A stretch of 64,000 bases of DNA from Stictocephala bisonia. Lineage: Eukaryota > Arthropoda > Insecta > Hemiptera > Membracidae. The notes beneath the pieces were generated by a model. That model saw only the letters and a program-made list of their open reading frames with translations. It was not told where the DNA came from and did not search any database. Location: assembly GCA_035578905.1 (NCBI GenBank), contig JAQJVL010002601.1:1-64000 (forward strand), written 5' to 3'. Of the stretch, positions 24,190 through 36,900 are shown piece by piece (positions within the stretch are counted from its first letter, which is position 1; each line of letters starts with the position of its first letter). Made by a program: the position numbers and the translations under genes.

Positions 24190-26240
24190 CTTTAGTTAGC
24201 ATACATTTTTATTTATTTTTTACCCCAAAAAAACTTGATATAATTTGTTTGTAACTTGGTTACTTTTAGTTGACAAGGCTCATACATTGTAAAAACTGTA
24301 CATTGTGAAGCCAAATAAATGAATTTGAATGTGAAGTGCAATTGAACATTCAATACACTCCCTTTTATCCAAATAATGAACTTTATACTTTAGGTAACAC
24401 TAAAAAACCTTATACTTTACGAACAAAACTATACATTGTTTATCTATGTAAATACAAATGTACATAACTAGATTTTATATTCGTATATCACATTCAAGTA
24501 TGTAGGATTAACATAATGAACTTGGGTATAGGGCATTTATTTTATGTTACCTATTTACGTTGTATTCATGTTATTTATATTAATATGGAATAGAAACTGT
24601 AATTTGGATAATAATTTATTTCTCAAATACAGTGAATTATTAGCATTGCTATTAAGTAACACTCAAATAATAATATGGAATGCAAACTATAAGTTACTTT
24701 GAAAGCTAATTCCCATTCACTTTGTATTATTACTATTGATATTAAGAGGCGTTCAAAATAATTCATATGACGTTTGTATTAATAAAACCATATGTCTATT
24801 TAAACTAGCATTGTTTCCTCTTAAATATAGTTTTCCATGCCAAGGAAAATAACAAATATGTTTTAATTGTCTATGTTACAATAGACATGTGTTGTTGTGT
24901 AAAATTTAAAATAAATACTACCACTTTAAAACGTTCAACTGTTTATTCTCCTCCAACTTAATTGTTGTACATTACAAGTTATGTGTTCTGAATAAGTATT
25001 TTATAGATAAAAAACATTTATTGAAAAAAGTTTCGTTGAATCACAGAAATATAATTACGTAATATGTTTAATGTTTAAGGCTTGGATATAAATGAAACAT
25101 ATTACTTATAGTAAAATTTCTTTATTCAAAACAATACAGTTTAAAACAATCGTTATAAACTCAATTTGTCCTACTTTATACATTTTTTTCTTCAGTTAGT
25201 ATACATTTTTATTTGTTTTTTCCCTCAAAAACTAGATATGATTTGTTTGCAACATGGTTAGTTTTGAATGTTAAGTGCAGTTGACCATTCAATATACTCC
25301 CTTTCATCCAAATAATGAACTTTAGTTTAAGTAACACTAAAAAATCATATACTGTACGAACAAAACTATACTTAGTCTAGGTGTGTAAATACAAATGTAC
25401 ATAACTAGACTTTATATTCGTATAATACATTTAAGTATGTAGAATTAACATAATGAACTTAGGTATAGGGTATTTATTTTATTTTACGATACCTATTTAC
25501 GTTGTATTCATGTTATTTATGTATTTAATTTGGAATGGAAACTGTAATTTAGATAATAATTTATTTCTCATACACAGGGAATTATTAGCATTGATATTAA
25601 GTAACACTCAAATTATAATATGGAATGCAAACTATAAATTACTTTCAAAGCTAATTCCCATTCACTTTATGTTATTACAATTGCTATTGAGAGGCATTCA
25701 AGATAATTCATATGACGTTTGTATAAATGAAACCATATGTCTATTTTAAACTAGCCAGGTCAGAGGATTAAGGTAATGAAGAAAGCAGATGCCGTTCAAA
25801 GACAAATACAGCACACTAATTGTAATTTATTACAAATGAAGTAACCAAAACCACAATTGTTAAATGTAATGTTTGTTGTTGCGTTAAATAAATGAGAATG
25901 GTAATTTTGCACTTTATTGTTTTCTCTTAAATATATTTTTCCATGCCAAGGAAAATAACAAATATGTTTAAAATGTCTATGGTACAATAGAAATGTGTTG
26001 TGTAATATTTAAAATAAATACTATCACTTTAAAACGTTCAACTGTTTATTCTCCTCCAACAAAATTTTTTTACATTACAAATTATATGTTCTGAATAAGT
26101 AATTTATAGATATAGAACATTTATTTAGAAAAGTTTCGTTGAATCACAGAAATATTATTAAGTATAATTTAATACTGATATGTTTAATGTTTAAGGCTTG
26201 GAGATATATGAAACATATTACTAATAGTAAAATTTCTTTA
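24190..26240. repeat. two diverged 1-kb copies near the centre, left arm
   Basis: 24190-25160 and 25190-26240 are diverged tandem copies (shared landmarks: catacatttttattt, the cattcaatacactccctttt phrase, atgaacttnggtatagg, the ttctcctccaac phrase). The second copy has a 98-codon frame at 25453-25749, but the first copy is full of stops in the same place, so coding is doubtful. Copy one also carries a LINE-like 3' tail, gccaaataaatgaatttgaa, at about 24310-24330. The right-arm mirror copies lie at about 27130-29180. Confidence 0.6.
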
Positions 26241-26520
26241 TTCAAAATATTAGTATAGTAAAACAATCGTTATAAACTCAATTTAGCCTACTTTAAATGT
26301 ACGTTTAGTTTAAAATATAATGCATAGTTACATTACGTATTGTATATTAAATTTTTACTATTTAAATTAAAGAATATCACAAAGACAGGTAGAGTAGCTT
26401 ACGGTAACTTTTTAGAACAAATTCATTGAATTCGAACTGTACACAAACACATATAAAGGGGCTTATATTACTAAGTATACTGTATAATTTATAATTTTTA
26501 TATCGAATATTTAATGTTAA

Positions 26521-26854
26521 ACAGGAAATCCAATTTGTATTGTACTCATGCTATAATAAATCAATTTCAGCATTAGCCTCTTACTTTATCTATGGTTATC
26601 TTGACTTATTAGTACGGGTCATCGTGCTAAGGTTAACTATTTTGCATTCACACTAGTTATTAGAAACAATCTTATTTTATTAACAATATTGTTAGGCTCG
26701 TTTGTGTGTCCTTTTCCTTTACATACATATTCGTAAATAATTCTTCATATTTTTTGTTCCTATAACTGATACGTTATAGGTTCTAAATTGACTAATAAGA
26801 CAGCGCATGAGATATAAAGTACCATTACAATTTTATAATTTAATTTAATATTAT
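26521..26854. other. unpaired central loop of the palindrome
   Basis: The only part of the element, apart from later insertions, that has no mirror copy. It holds no open frame and no tandem repeat, and is AT-rich with slightly higher complexity than the arms. Confidence 0.8.
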
Positions 26855-29518
26855 TTAACATTAAATATTCGCTATAAAAATTATAAATTATACAGTATAC
26901 TTAGTAATATAAGCCCCTTTATATGTGTTTGTGTACAGTTCGAATTCAATGAATTTGTGCTAAAAAGTTACCGTAAGCTACTCTACCTGTCTTTGTGATA
27001 TTCTTTAATTTAAATAGTAAAAATTTAATATACAATACGTAATGTAACTATGCATTATATTTTAAACCAAACGTACATTTAAAGTAGGCTAAATTGAGTT
27101 TATAACGATTGTTTTACTATACTAATATTTTGAATAAAGAAATTTTACTATTAGTAATATGTTTCATATATCTCCAAGCCTTAAACATTAAACATATCAG
27201 TATTAAATTATACTTAATAATATTTCTGTGATTCAACGAAACTTTTCTAAATAAATGTTCTATATCTATAAATTACTTATTCAGAACATATAATTTGTAA
27301 TGTAAAAAAATTTAGTTGGAGGAGAATAAACAGTTGAACGTTTTAAAGTGATAGTATTTATTTTAAATATTACACAACACATTTCTATTGTACCATAGAC
27401 ATTTTAAACATATTTGTTATTTTCCTTGGCATGGAAAAATATATTTAAGAGAAAACAATAAAGTGCAAAATTACCATTCTCATTTATTTAACGCAACAAC
27501 AAACATTACATTTAACAATTGTGGTTTTGGTTACTTCATTTGTAATAAATTACAATTAGTGTGCTGTATTTGTCTTTGAACGGCATCTGCTTTCTTCATT
27601 ACCTTAATCCTCTGACCTGGCTAGTTTAAAATAGACATATGGTTTCATTTATACAAACGTCATATGAATTATCTTGAATGCCTCTCAATAGCAATTGTAA
27701 TAACATAAAGTGAATGGGAATTAGCTTTGAAAGTAATTTATAGTTTGCATTCCATATTATAATTTGAGCGTTACTTAATATCAATGCTAATAATTCCCTG
27801 TGTATGAGAAATAAATTATTATCTAAATTACAGTTTCCATTCCAAATTAAATACATAAATAACATGAATACAACGTAAATAGGTATCGTAAAATAAAATA
27901 AATACCCTATACCTAAGTTCATTATGTTAATTCTACATACTTAAATGTATTATACGAATATAAAGTCTAGTTATGTACATTTGTATTTACACACCTAGAC
28001 TAAGTATAGTTTTGTTCGTACAGTATATGATTTTTTAGTGTTACTTAAACTAAAGTTCATTATTTGGATGAAAGGGAGTATATTGAATGGTCAACTGCAC
28101 TTAACATTCAAAACTAACCATGTTGCAAACAAATCATATCTAGTTTTTGAGGGAAAAAACAAATAAAAATGTATACTAACTGAAGAAAAAAATGTATAAA
28201 GTAGGACAAATTGAGTTTATAACGATTGTTTTAAACTGTATTGTTTTGAATAAAGAAATTTTACTATAAGTAATATGTTTCATTTATATCCAAGCCTTAA
28301 ACATTAAACATATTACGTAATTATATTTCTGTGATTCAACGAAACTTTTTTCAATAAATGTTTTTTATCTATAAAATACTTATTCAGAACACATAACTTG
28401 TAATGTACAACAATTAAGTTGGAGGAGAATAAACAGTTGAACGTTTTAAAGTGGTAGTATTTATTTTAAATTTTACACAACAACACATGTCTATTGTAAC
28501 ATAGACAATTAAAACATATTTGTTATTTTCCTTGGCATGGAAAACTATATTTAAGAGGAAACAATGCTAGTTTAAATAGACATATGATTTTATTAATACA
28601 AACGTCATATGAATTATTTTGAATGCCTCTTAATATCAATAGTAATAATACAAAGTGAATGGGAATTAGCTTTCAAAGTAACTTATAGTTTGCATTCTAT
28701 ATTATTATTTGAGTGTTACTTAATAGCAATGCTAATAATTCACTGTATTTGAGAAATAAATTACTATCCAAATTACAGTTTCTATTCCATATTAATATAA
28801 ATAACATGAATACAACGTAAATAGGTATCATAAAATAAATGCTATATACCCAAGTTCATTATGTTAATCCTACATACTTGAATGTAATATACGAATATAA
28901 AGTCTAGTTATGTACATTTATTTTGTATTTACATGGATAAACAATGTAAAGTTTTGTTCGTAAAGTATAAGGTTTTTTAGTGTTACCTAAAGTATAAAGT
29001 TCATTATTTGGATAAAAGGGAGTGTATTGAATGTTCAATTGCACTTCAAATTCAAATTCATTTATTTGGCTTCACAATGTACAGTTTTTACAATGTATGA
29101 GCCTTGTCAACTAAAAGTAACCAAGTTACAAACAAATTATATCAAGTTTTTTTGGAGAAAAAAATAAATAAAAATGTATGCTAACTAAAGACAAAAAATA
29201 ATACAACTGTAATATGGCTGAGATTCTTTTAATAGCATCATGGCAGTTGATTTAGTTTCATATTCTTTAATTTTTATAATACTAAAAATAACAAAAATAT
29301 CACATGACTTTTTATATAGGTTATGAGTATTGAAATTTAACGTAAATTATTTTCATTCATATATGTATTTTTAGCTTCAAAAACCAGAATTATTAATTTA
29401 TTAAAAATTGTTTGTACTATAGTAAACATATGTGAGTTATATATTATCACACTTGTTAAGATTGAACTGTTTGTATGAAACAGTATCTTTAAGATAAAAA
29501 ACAACTTCTGAATCCTAT

Positions 29519-30853
29519 TGTACCGGGTCTTGGACCGGTACAGTTTCGTTTTTTCGTTGTTGTCTGCCAGGCTGCCTGAGATTCGCTTTTGCCCGGCGAT
29601 TTGCGTACTTTGGTAGCCGTTGGCCCAGTTCCGTTTCGTTCCGTGTTCCTGCAGCTTCGGTCAGGTTGGCCTGTCTTCAGTTGTCTTGTGCTGCCTGCAG
29701 AATCTAGTCATGTTCAGATAGACACTCTAAAACTCCAGGGTCCTTGAGTAGGACGTTTCTGCCCTCGGCCTGCCGTCCGGGGATTGTCTACCATCTGCAC
29801 TGCTAGCCTGGCCTGAGGACCATGTTGGAGTCTGGAGTCGCCAGCTACCCGCTCTAGATCTGTGGTGGTAGAAGTCTTCTGTCCTCAGGTCAGTGTGTTC
29901 CTTTTATTTCCCGGCGGCTGAGCTGAGGGGTTTTGGATGGCCTTCAAAGAAAGAAGAAAAAAAACATGTTTGTGGAACTTTATGTGGCCTAGGCCTAAAC
30001 TGCTAAACTTGGACAGTGATTTCATACCACAGCCATTGGGGACTTATATATTTTTTATTAAAGGGAAAAACCTTTTTAAAATACACAAAGATTTTGTTGA
30101 TGTTAATATTTATTTATTTATATTTATTGTTATTTAGTTTAATTAGTTTATTTGGTTGTTACATTTGTTTAGATTTTTATATTTGTTAGGTCCCCATTGT
30201 TAAATCATGTTATTATTTATTCAGATGTTTAGGCCTAGTTATTGTTATTTATTTTTTGGGTTACGTGTATTAGGGGTGTTTGGAAGTGAATTTTTACTCG
30301 AACGGTACCGTGTTATATTTTCTTTTAAATTATTTAATTTTTAAACTTTCACCAAAAGGGGATTATTGTTCTTTTGCTTAACTTTTAATTCGGAGCTGCC
30401 CAGGGATTCCGGCTTACTCCCTGGCCCGGTGGAATCAAGGGATGCGGGCCAAATTGCCGGTGTAATTGGTGATACCAAAAATTTTTTAATTTTCTTCACT
30501 TTTAGTCGGGGCCTATTAAATTTTTCTTACGTTTTGGGGTGTCTCAGGCTAAACTGCAGATAGGCCATACAGTTTGTTAATTGTAGTTTTGGTATTTGTA
30601 GCGTTTGTTATTATTGTGTGTATCTTGTTAATTTAGTGTTTATGGTTATTGATTTAAGTGCTAATTTACTGTTTTGGCCTTCTGCCGTTTTGATTAATTA
30701 ATTATTTTGATTTTTTGGTAATAAACTAGTTTTGCTCAGCTGCCGAGTGTTATTTTGACCCTCCAACTGCCACCCGTGATCCCATCGCTCGACTTGTTTT
30801 GAGCCATCCCCCAGTTGGCACGCTTTCCAGCTTTGGTGGGGGGATGGGTCTCA
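29519..30853 (+). repeat. 5' LTR
   Basis: Starts TG, ends CA, 1335 bp. GC-rich at both ends and AT-rich in the middle. Short frames inside it (for example at 29937 and 30366) recur identically in the other LTR and are not genes. Confidence 0.92.
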
Positions 30854-30855
30854 AT

Positions 30856-30868
30856 TGGTAGCAGAGCG
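30856..30868 (+). other. primer-binding site
   Basis: TGGTAGCAGAGCG begins 2 nt after the 5' LTR. TGG is complementary to the CCA tail of a tRNA, as expected for the start of minus-strand synthesis. The tRNA species is not determined. Confidence 0.65.
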
Positions 30869-30875
30869 TGGTTGC

Positions 30876-30877
<2 letters not shown>

Positions 30878-30920
<43 letters not shown>

Positions 30921-31079
30921 CACTTGGTTGTTGACGGTGGGTGTTTGCCTGTTAGTAGGTCATGGTTGGCCGACCTACCGTCAAGGTGTCTTGGTAATAC
31001 GTAGAAAAAAAAAAAGAAACAAATAAATAATTATTTAAAAAGAAAAACAATTAAAAACCAAATAAATCATTTAACTTTG

Positions 31080-31129
<50 letters not shown>
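30878..31129 (+). repeat. two long internal poly(A) tracts
   Basis: Runs of 40 A (30878-30917) and 46 A (31084-31129) sit between the primer-binding site and the gag-like frame, separated by about 165 bp. Internal poly(A) of this length is unusual in an LTR element; the assembled lengths may be inexact. Confidence 0.8.
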
Positions 31130-31132
<3 letters not shown>

Positions 31133-31279
31133 AGGCAATCCGCTTGGTTACTTTGTTGAATGGGTTTCATGGGTGGATTGGAGTGGTCGGCAGTGGCTCG
31201 GTAGGCTGAGGGTTTAGTTCGTCTTGGACCCTGGAGTTGTCGTTTTTGTGTGTATTGTTGAGAATTTTTGTTTTGCGAG

Positions 31280-31900
31280 ATGGCCTATCTGCAGAATGTT
31301 GCGCTCCTAGTCAAGGAGGAGTTGATTTTCGAATTGAGGTCGCGGGGTGTGACTCCGGAAGGGGATGTTTTGAATCTCCGGAGGTTGCTGCGGGAGCAGT
31401 TGTCCGCGGGTACGGCGGTGGATTGGTCTGACTTGCTGGAGGTTGGTGATGAGTTGGGGATTTGTAAACGGAAGGTGGAAGATTGGGAAGGGGTGTTAGA
31501 GGATTTGCAGTTTGAACCTCCAGTAGGTCGTGACCGGGCCTGCCGCCTTGCACGTTTGGGGCATCTGCTTGCCCGTTTAAGGCTGGTCAACCGGGCGCCG
31601 GGGTTGGAACCGTCGGATAGGACGTGGATCCTGGAGAGTTTGTCTAGGCTGGAAGAGATTTTTCAGGCACTCTCCGGTTCCACGACTCCTACGGGTCTGG
31701 GTCAGCGGCCTACTTTCGCGCTTTCACCTAACGTGTCGAGGCCGCAGGCTGAGACACCGGCTCTCACTGTGCCTGAGGTTCCTTCTGAGCCTGCAGGCGT
31801 TTCTGTTGAGGTTGCTTGTGGTTCGGCTCCAGCTGCCGTTCCTACTACTTCTTTGGGTTCCCTGAGGTACCGAGGGTTCTCCCCTGCCTGGGTGTGTTGA
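31280..31900 (+). CDS. gag-like N-terminal fragment of the LTR element
   Basis: 206 codons from an ATG at 31280 (MAYLQNVALLVKEELIFELR...), ending 17 bp before the 3' LTR. The first 40 residues (helix, RSRGVTPEGDVLNLRRLLRE) resemble the SAP-like start of insect retroelement Gag proteins; the rest becomes proline-, serine- and alanine-rich. The frame ends before any zinc knuckle, so it would be a truncated Gag. GC content is clearly higher than in the surrounding palindrome. Structural help for packaging in trans is plausible, but this is inference. It could also be a non-gag frame of a LARD-like element. Confidence 0.55.
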   Translation: MAYLQNVALLVKEELIFELRSRGVTPEGDVLNLRRLLREQLSAGTAVDWSDLLEVGDELGICKRKVEDWEGVLEDLQFEPPVGRDRACRLARLGHLLARLRLVNRAPGLEPSDRTWILESLSRLEEIFQALSGSTTPTGLGQRPTFALSPNVSRPQAETPALTVPEVPSEPAGVSVEVACGSAPAAVPTTSLGSLRYRGFSPAWVC

Positions 31901-31907
31901 GGTTTGC

Positions 31908-31916
31908 AGAGGGAGG
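31908..31916 (+). other. polypurine tract
   Basis: AGAGGGAGG one base before the 3' LTR, the usual plus-strand primer position. Confidence 0.7.
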
Positions 31917-31917
31917 T

Positions 31918-33252
31918 TGTACCGGGTCTTGGACCGGTACAGTTTCGTTTTTTCGTTGTTGTCTGCCAGGCTGCCTGAGATTCGCTTTTGCCCGGCGATT
32001 TGCGTACTTTGGTAGCCGTTGGCCCAGTTCCGTTTCGTTCCGTGTTCCTGCAGCTTCGGTCAGGTTGGCCTGTCTTCAGTTGTCTTGTGCTGCCTGCAGA
32101 ATCTAGTCATGTTCAGATAGACACTCTAAAACTCCAGGGTCCTTGAGTAGGACGTTTCTGCCCTCGGCCTGCCGTCCGGGGATTGTCTACCATCTGCACT
32201 GCTAGCCTGGCCTGAGGACCATGTTGGAGTCTGGAGTCGCCAGCTACCCGCTCTAGATCTGTGGTGGTAGAAGTCTTCTGTCCTCAGGTCAGTGTGTTCC
32301 TTTTATTTCCCGGCGGCTGAGCTGAGGGGTTTTGGATGGCCTTCAAAGAAAGAAGAAAAAAAACATGTTTGTGGAACTTTATGTGGCCTAGGCCTAAACT
32401 GCTAAACTTGGACAGTGATTTCATACCACAGCCATTGGGGACTTATATATTTTTTATTAAAGGGAAAAACCTTTTTAAAATACACAAAGATTTTGTTGAT
32501 GTTAATATTTATTTATTTATATTTATTGTTATTTAGTTTAATTAGTTTATTTGGTTGTTACATTTGTTTAGATTTTTATATTTGTTAGGTCCCCATTGTT
32601 AAATCATGTTATTATTTATTCAGATGTTTAGGCCTAGTTATTGTTATTTATTTTTTGGGTTACGTGTATTAGGGGTGTTTGGAAGTGAATTTTTACTCGA
32701 ACGGTACCGTGTTATATTTTCTTTTAAATTATTTAATTTTTAAACTTTCACCAAAAGGGGATTATTGTTCTTTTGCTTAACTTTTAATTCGGAGCTGCCC
32801 AGGGATTCCGGCTTACTCCCTGGCCCGGTGGAATCAAGGGATGCGGGCCAAATTGCCGGTGTAATTGGTGATACCAAAAATTTTTTAATTTTCTTCACTT
32901 TTAGTCGGGGCCTATTAAATTTTTCTTACGTTTTGGGGTGTCTCAGGCTAAACTGCAGATAGGCCATACAGTTTGTTAATTGTAGTTTTGGTATTTGTAG
33001 CGTTTGTTATTATTGTGTGTATCTTGTTAATTTAGTGTTTATGGTTATTGATTTAAGTGCTAATTTACTGTTTTGGCCTTCTGCCGTTTTGATTAATTAA
33101 TTATTTTGATTTTTTGGTAATAAACTAGTTTTGCTCAGCTGCCGAGTGTTATTTTGACCCTCCAACTGCCACCCGTGATCCCATCGCTCGACTTGTTTTG
33201 AGCCATCCCCCAGTTGGCACGCTTTCCAGCTTTGGTGGGGGGATGGGTCTCA
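31918..33252 (+). repeat. 3' LTR
   Basis: 1335 bp, same ends as the 5' LTR and no difference found in the parts compared. Followed by the target duplication ctat. Confidence 0.92.
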
Positions 33253-33384
33253 CTATTTAAGCATAACCGTTCGATTTTGACAACATTTTATATACATCTG
33301 TTACTATCCACCCACCACTTTTTCAATACAGTTTTCAGGTTATATAAAGGTATTGTTCAGACACTTTATCACACTCCGACCCAG

Positions 33385-33735
33385 ATGTATCCGGGTAACA
33401 ACACTATCACTACAGGTACAATGTATGCAAACTTGCTGATGGTTATGTTTGAGCTGAGATTTGCAAAACCTAGCTGGAGTCCAGAAGCTGAAGAAAAACT
33501 TCAAAGAATGGCTGAACTGGTTGAGGATGTAGAAAATATAAAATTTAAGAGAGACCGTACAGAGACAGCTGCTTGTGGTTCTGATTGTAGCGTTTGCAAC
33601 AAAGTTAGAAATTACGAATACTCATTTATTAAATTATTTGAAAGCATCGGTCCTAAAGAGTGTGGGGAAGAACTCTACAACAGACTAATGGCCGAGCTTA
33701 AAGGAGTTAAAGAATCACAAGTTCAAAGATTCTGA
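33385..33735 (+). CDS. unknown 116-residue protein, right-arm copy
   Basis: Mirror copy of the frame at 23382-23732 with the same ATG (MYPGNNTITTG...), the same CGSDCSVC cluster and the same stop. It differs by at least one residue near the end (GVKESQ here, GVEESQ in the left arm). The LTR element ends about 130 bp upstream of this ATG and removes whatever upstream exon or promoter the copy had, so the left-arm copy is the more likely functional one. An AATAAAG follows the stop. Family unknown. Confidence 0.5.
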   Translation: MYPGNNTITTGTMYANLLMVMFELRFAKPSWSPEAEEKLQRMAELVEDVENIKFKRDRTETAACGSDCSVCNKVRNYEYSFIKLFESIGPKECGEELYNRLMAELKGVKESQVQRF

Positions 33736-33979
33736 TCAAGGACAATTTTTGTAAATAAAGATGTGAAAAATGTGTAAATAAATAAAGAATAAGATATATT
33801 TCTTGCATAGAACATCTCGTATATTGTTTTATTTACCCAAATATCTCATTATATAAATTATATTTACAGTTAAAAAAAGAACATTGATGAACTTTAATTT
33901 TAATAGCTTGGCTCAGTATGATATAATTGATGTTTATGAATTTATATCCGATATTTGAAAAGTGAACGTTTTTGTACGT

Positions 33980-36900
33980 TCAAAATATTTAATATTTGAT
34001 ATACAGACTAATAAACAATAATATGTGAAACACTATAAAGTAAGTTAAAGCTCATAATGGATATCTCAGAAGTGTATTATATTTACAAGGCTTGTATATT
34101 CTAGTCTACTAAGTCGTTTTAGTTTGTAATTTACATGAAAGTATATTTATAAATGGACTGACCAATTTAACTAAGTTGGTCGTATTTGTTTTGTCATGTT
34201 TACCGAAATAAATTATACAAGTAGCATACTATGTAACATTCAATTCACTATGTAGTTATTAACGGAATTATAAAATTGTTGTTTTATCCGTTTGATTATC
34301 TTTACAAAATAGGAAAAAACCTGCTTTACACTGAGCGCCATTCATATTTAAATCATTTCGCTAAGTTTTAATAGAGTAGTTGAATACGTATGAAGATCTC
34401 CTCTTTTAGAAATAAAAAATGTTTCGTTCATTTAATATCTAGTTATATTTACAGAACTGCAAGCTCTGATATGTAAAGCATTACATTTTATTTGAAGCTC
34501 TTATGCATAGTATCCTAATGGTGATATAAGAAGTGTATCATTTGTATAATACCTTCATTTTTTATCCTAAACTAATTTAGTTGGCCATTTAAAAGAAATC
34601 GATTGATTCATACATTTTTGCGATGTTGATGTCTTGTATTAATTCACATTTATGAGGTCATTGAGGTGGATTATTGTAACTTAGATAACATAAAACTGTA
34701 CTTGAACAGCAAGTACTATGCATATGATAGTTTCAATGGAAATAAATCAATTTTATATTATATGTATACAAGGTTTTAATTGTCATATTACATAGGTGGT
34801 AATGGACAGCCTTGTTTGGATAAACTGACTTTCCAAGAGAAGACACCTTTATACCAATATACCATAGGATACAACGGCGTATTGTCTGATCATTCATGAT
34901 CCATTAGTCTAATATACACCATTGTGCGGTATCGTAAAAAAGATTATTTGAAATAAATATATGTATTTATAAAAAATGAAGTCTTAGAATGATTGTCCTT
35001 TTATAATTGTTGTATATGAACGTTTTTGTCCATTCAAAATATTTAATATTTGATCAGATATACAGATTATTAAACAATAATATGTAAAGCACTATAAAGC
35101 AAGTTGCAACCTTGCTGATAATGGATATCTCAGAAGTGTATTATATTTACAAGGCTTGTATATTCTAGTCTGTCATTTTAGTTTGTAATTTACATAAGTG
35201 TATATTTATAAATGGACTGACATCAGTTCAATGTAACTAAGTTGGTCATATATGTTTTGTAATATACATTTTATCCCTAGTTTTATCATGTTTACCAAAA
35301 TAAATTATACACTTAAAATCAGTCATAAGCAAAAGACTATTCTATAAACTATTAACATAATATGTAAAATTCAATTCACTATGTAGTTAACGGAATTATA
35401 AATTGTTGCTTTATCTGTCCAATTATCTTTACAAAATAGGAAAAAACCTGCTTTACACTGATTGTCATGCATATTTAAATCGTTTCGCTAAGTTTTAATA
35501 AAGTAGTTGAATACGTATGAGGATCCTTTCATTGAGAAATAAAAAAAATGTTTCGTTCATTTAATGTCTAGATTTACAGAACTGCAAGATCCAATATGTG
35601 AAGCAGATTAGACTAAAATTTTATTTAAAGCTCTTATGTATAACATCCTAATAGAGATCTCAGAAATGTATCATCTGTATAGTACCTTCATTTTCTATCC
35701 CAAACTAATTTAGTTGGTCATTTAAAATTAATCGATGGATTTATAAATTTATGTGACTTAGATATCTTATATTAATTCACAAATATAGAAAGTAACTAAA
35801 CATACACCCAGTTACTTGTTAGTTATTAAAAAAATGTAAATATAACTGTAAAATCATGTTATATCTTATAAATACAGTATTTTATATTACTGTTAAGTAA
35901 ATATACGATAGTAGAGAATAGGTCTTGATATAAAGCTCTTAAACGACTAATCATAGTATTTGTTAACTCAAATGTAAAAAATTCAGAATAGTTAACTATT
36001 AAAACATTGGTGTTTTAGTCATTTATTGGCAATGTTTATCACGCAGAAAATGTTCATGAAAAACTAAAATTTAATTACATAAAACTAGAATGAACGTAAT
36101 TGAAAATCAATTTAATTTAAAAACACATATTTTTATTAATTTAGTTACTCATATATGACCTTTTTGTCCGATTTACTTAGGTTTCAAAGTTAATATAATT
36201 GGTATATTTAGTTTAGACTTCTAGTTCGAGTGTGCTATCATATCACTTGACCCCACTTGAACCGAAACCGTTCTATCACATAGTCAGCTTAATTATTAAT
36301 CTATATTTCTTTTATTTTCATCAATGCCACAGACTTGCATTTATTTGCATTATACTAATAAGAAATGAAACTATACCGAATATAGAAGATATGTAAACAA
36401 AAGAAGTATATACTTAAACGGTTGATTTGGTATACCCTATGTTATACAAATTATTTAAACATAACATCCATTATAGTATTTACTCACACGGCTCATTTTA
36501 AGAGAAAACAATATAAAGTATTATTCTTAGATATGAGAAGGCAGCACAAAATTGAACGTATTCTAAGGTGAATGTGAGTAGTATGAGCATGGATAACCAA
36601 TGTAATATTGTTGCTAACGGAGTTTGACTGTTTCATAGAACGGACATTTCATTTAAAGTCTAACAACCAGTGAAATTAAGGGACATAGAGTTGAATCAAA
36701 AACACGTATTATTGGTCTAATTTTCAACTAATTGACAAGCCTGATACTCAGTTCTCATCCTTACTCAACATACGGAATTATAAGAAAAGGCAATTATTAT
36801 TATAAAATTGTCAAAATAATATGCAACATTTAATACACTACACAGTTATTAATGGATTCATAGAATTGTTTTTTTATTTACTTAATTTGTTAATAAGAGA

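Larger units (their letters stand above)
29515..33256 (+). mobile_element. non-autonomous LTR retroelement in the right arm
   Basis: Two direct 1335-bp LTRs (29519-30853 and 31918-33252), starting TGTACCGGGTCTTGG and ending GGGTCTCA, flank 1064 bp of internal DNA. The 4-bp target duplication ctat (29515-29518 and 33253-33256) is confirmed by the left arm, where the same site is uninterrupted (near 23850). A primer-binding-like TGGTAGCAGAGC and a polypurine tract are present, but only a gag-like start is encoded, with no protease, reverse transcriptase or integrase. The LTRs have equal length and I found no difference in the blocks I compared, which points to recent insertion. Superfamily (Gypsy or BEL) is undecided. 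Confidence 0.9.

Noticed and set aside
25453..25749. 98-codon hydrophobic frame near the centre of the palindrome (also 27626-27922)
   Set aside because: The neighbouring duplicated module has stops throughout the same region; presence in both arms is only the palindrome identity, not independent conservation.
25796..25987. 63-codon frame, mirrored at 27388-27579
   Set aside because: AT-rich, no motifs; duplication is explained by the palindrome.
29937..30137. Frames inside the LTRs (also 30366-30563, 32336-32536, 32765-32962)
   Set aside because: They are identical because the LTRs are identical, and have no recognisable content.
33214..33384. Upstream extension of the right-arm ORF into the LTR
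   Set aside because: The first 14 codons belong to the LTR end; the fusion is created by the insertion. The ATG at 33385 is shared by both arms.
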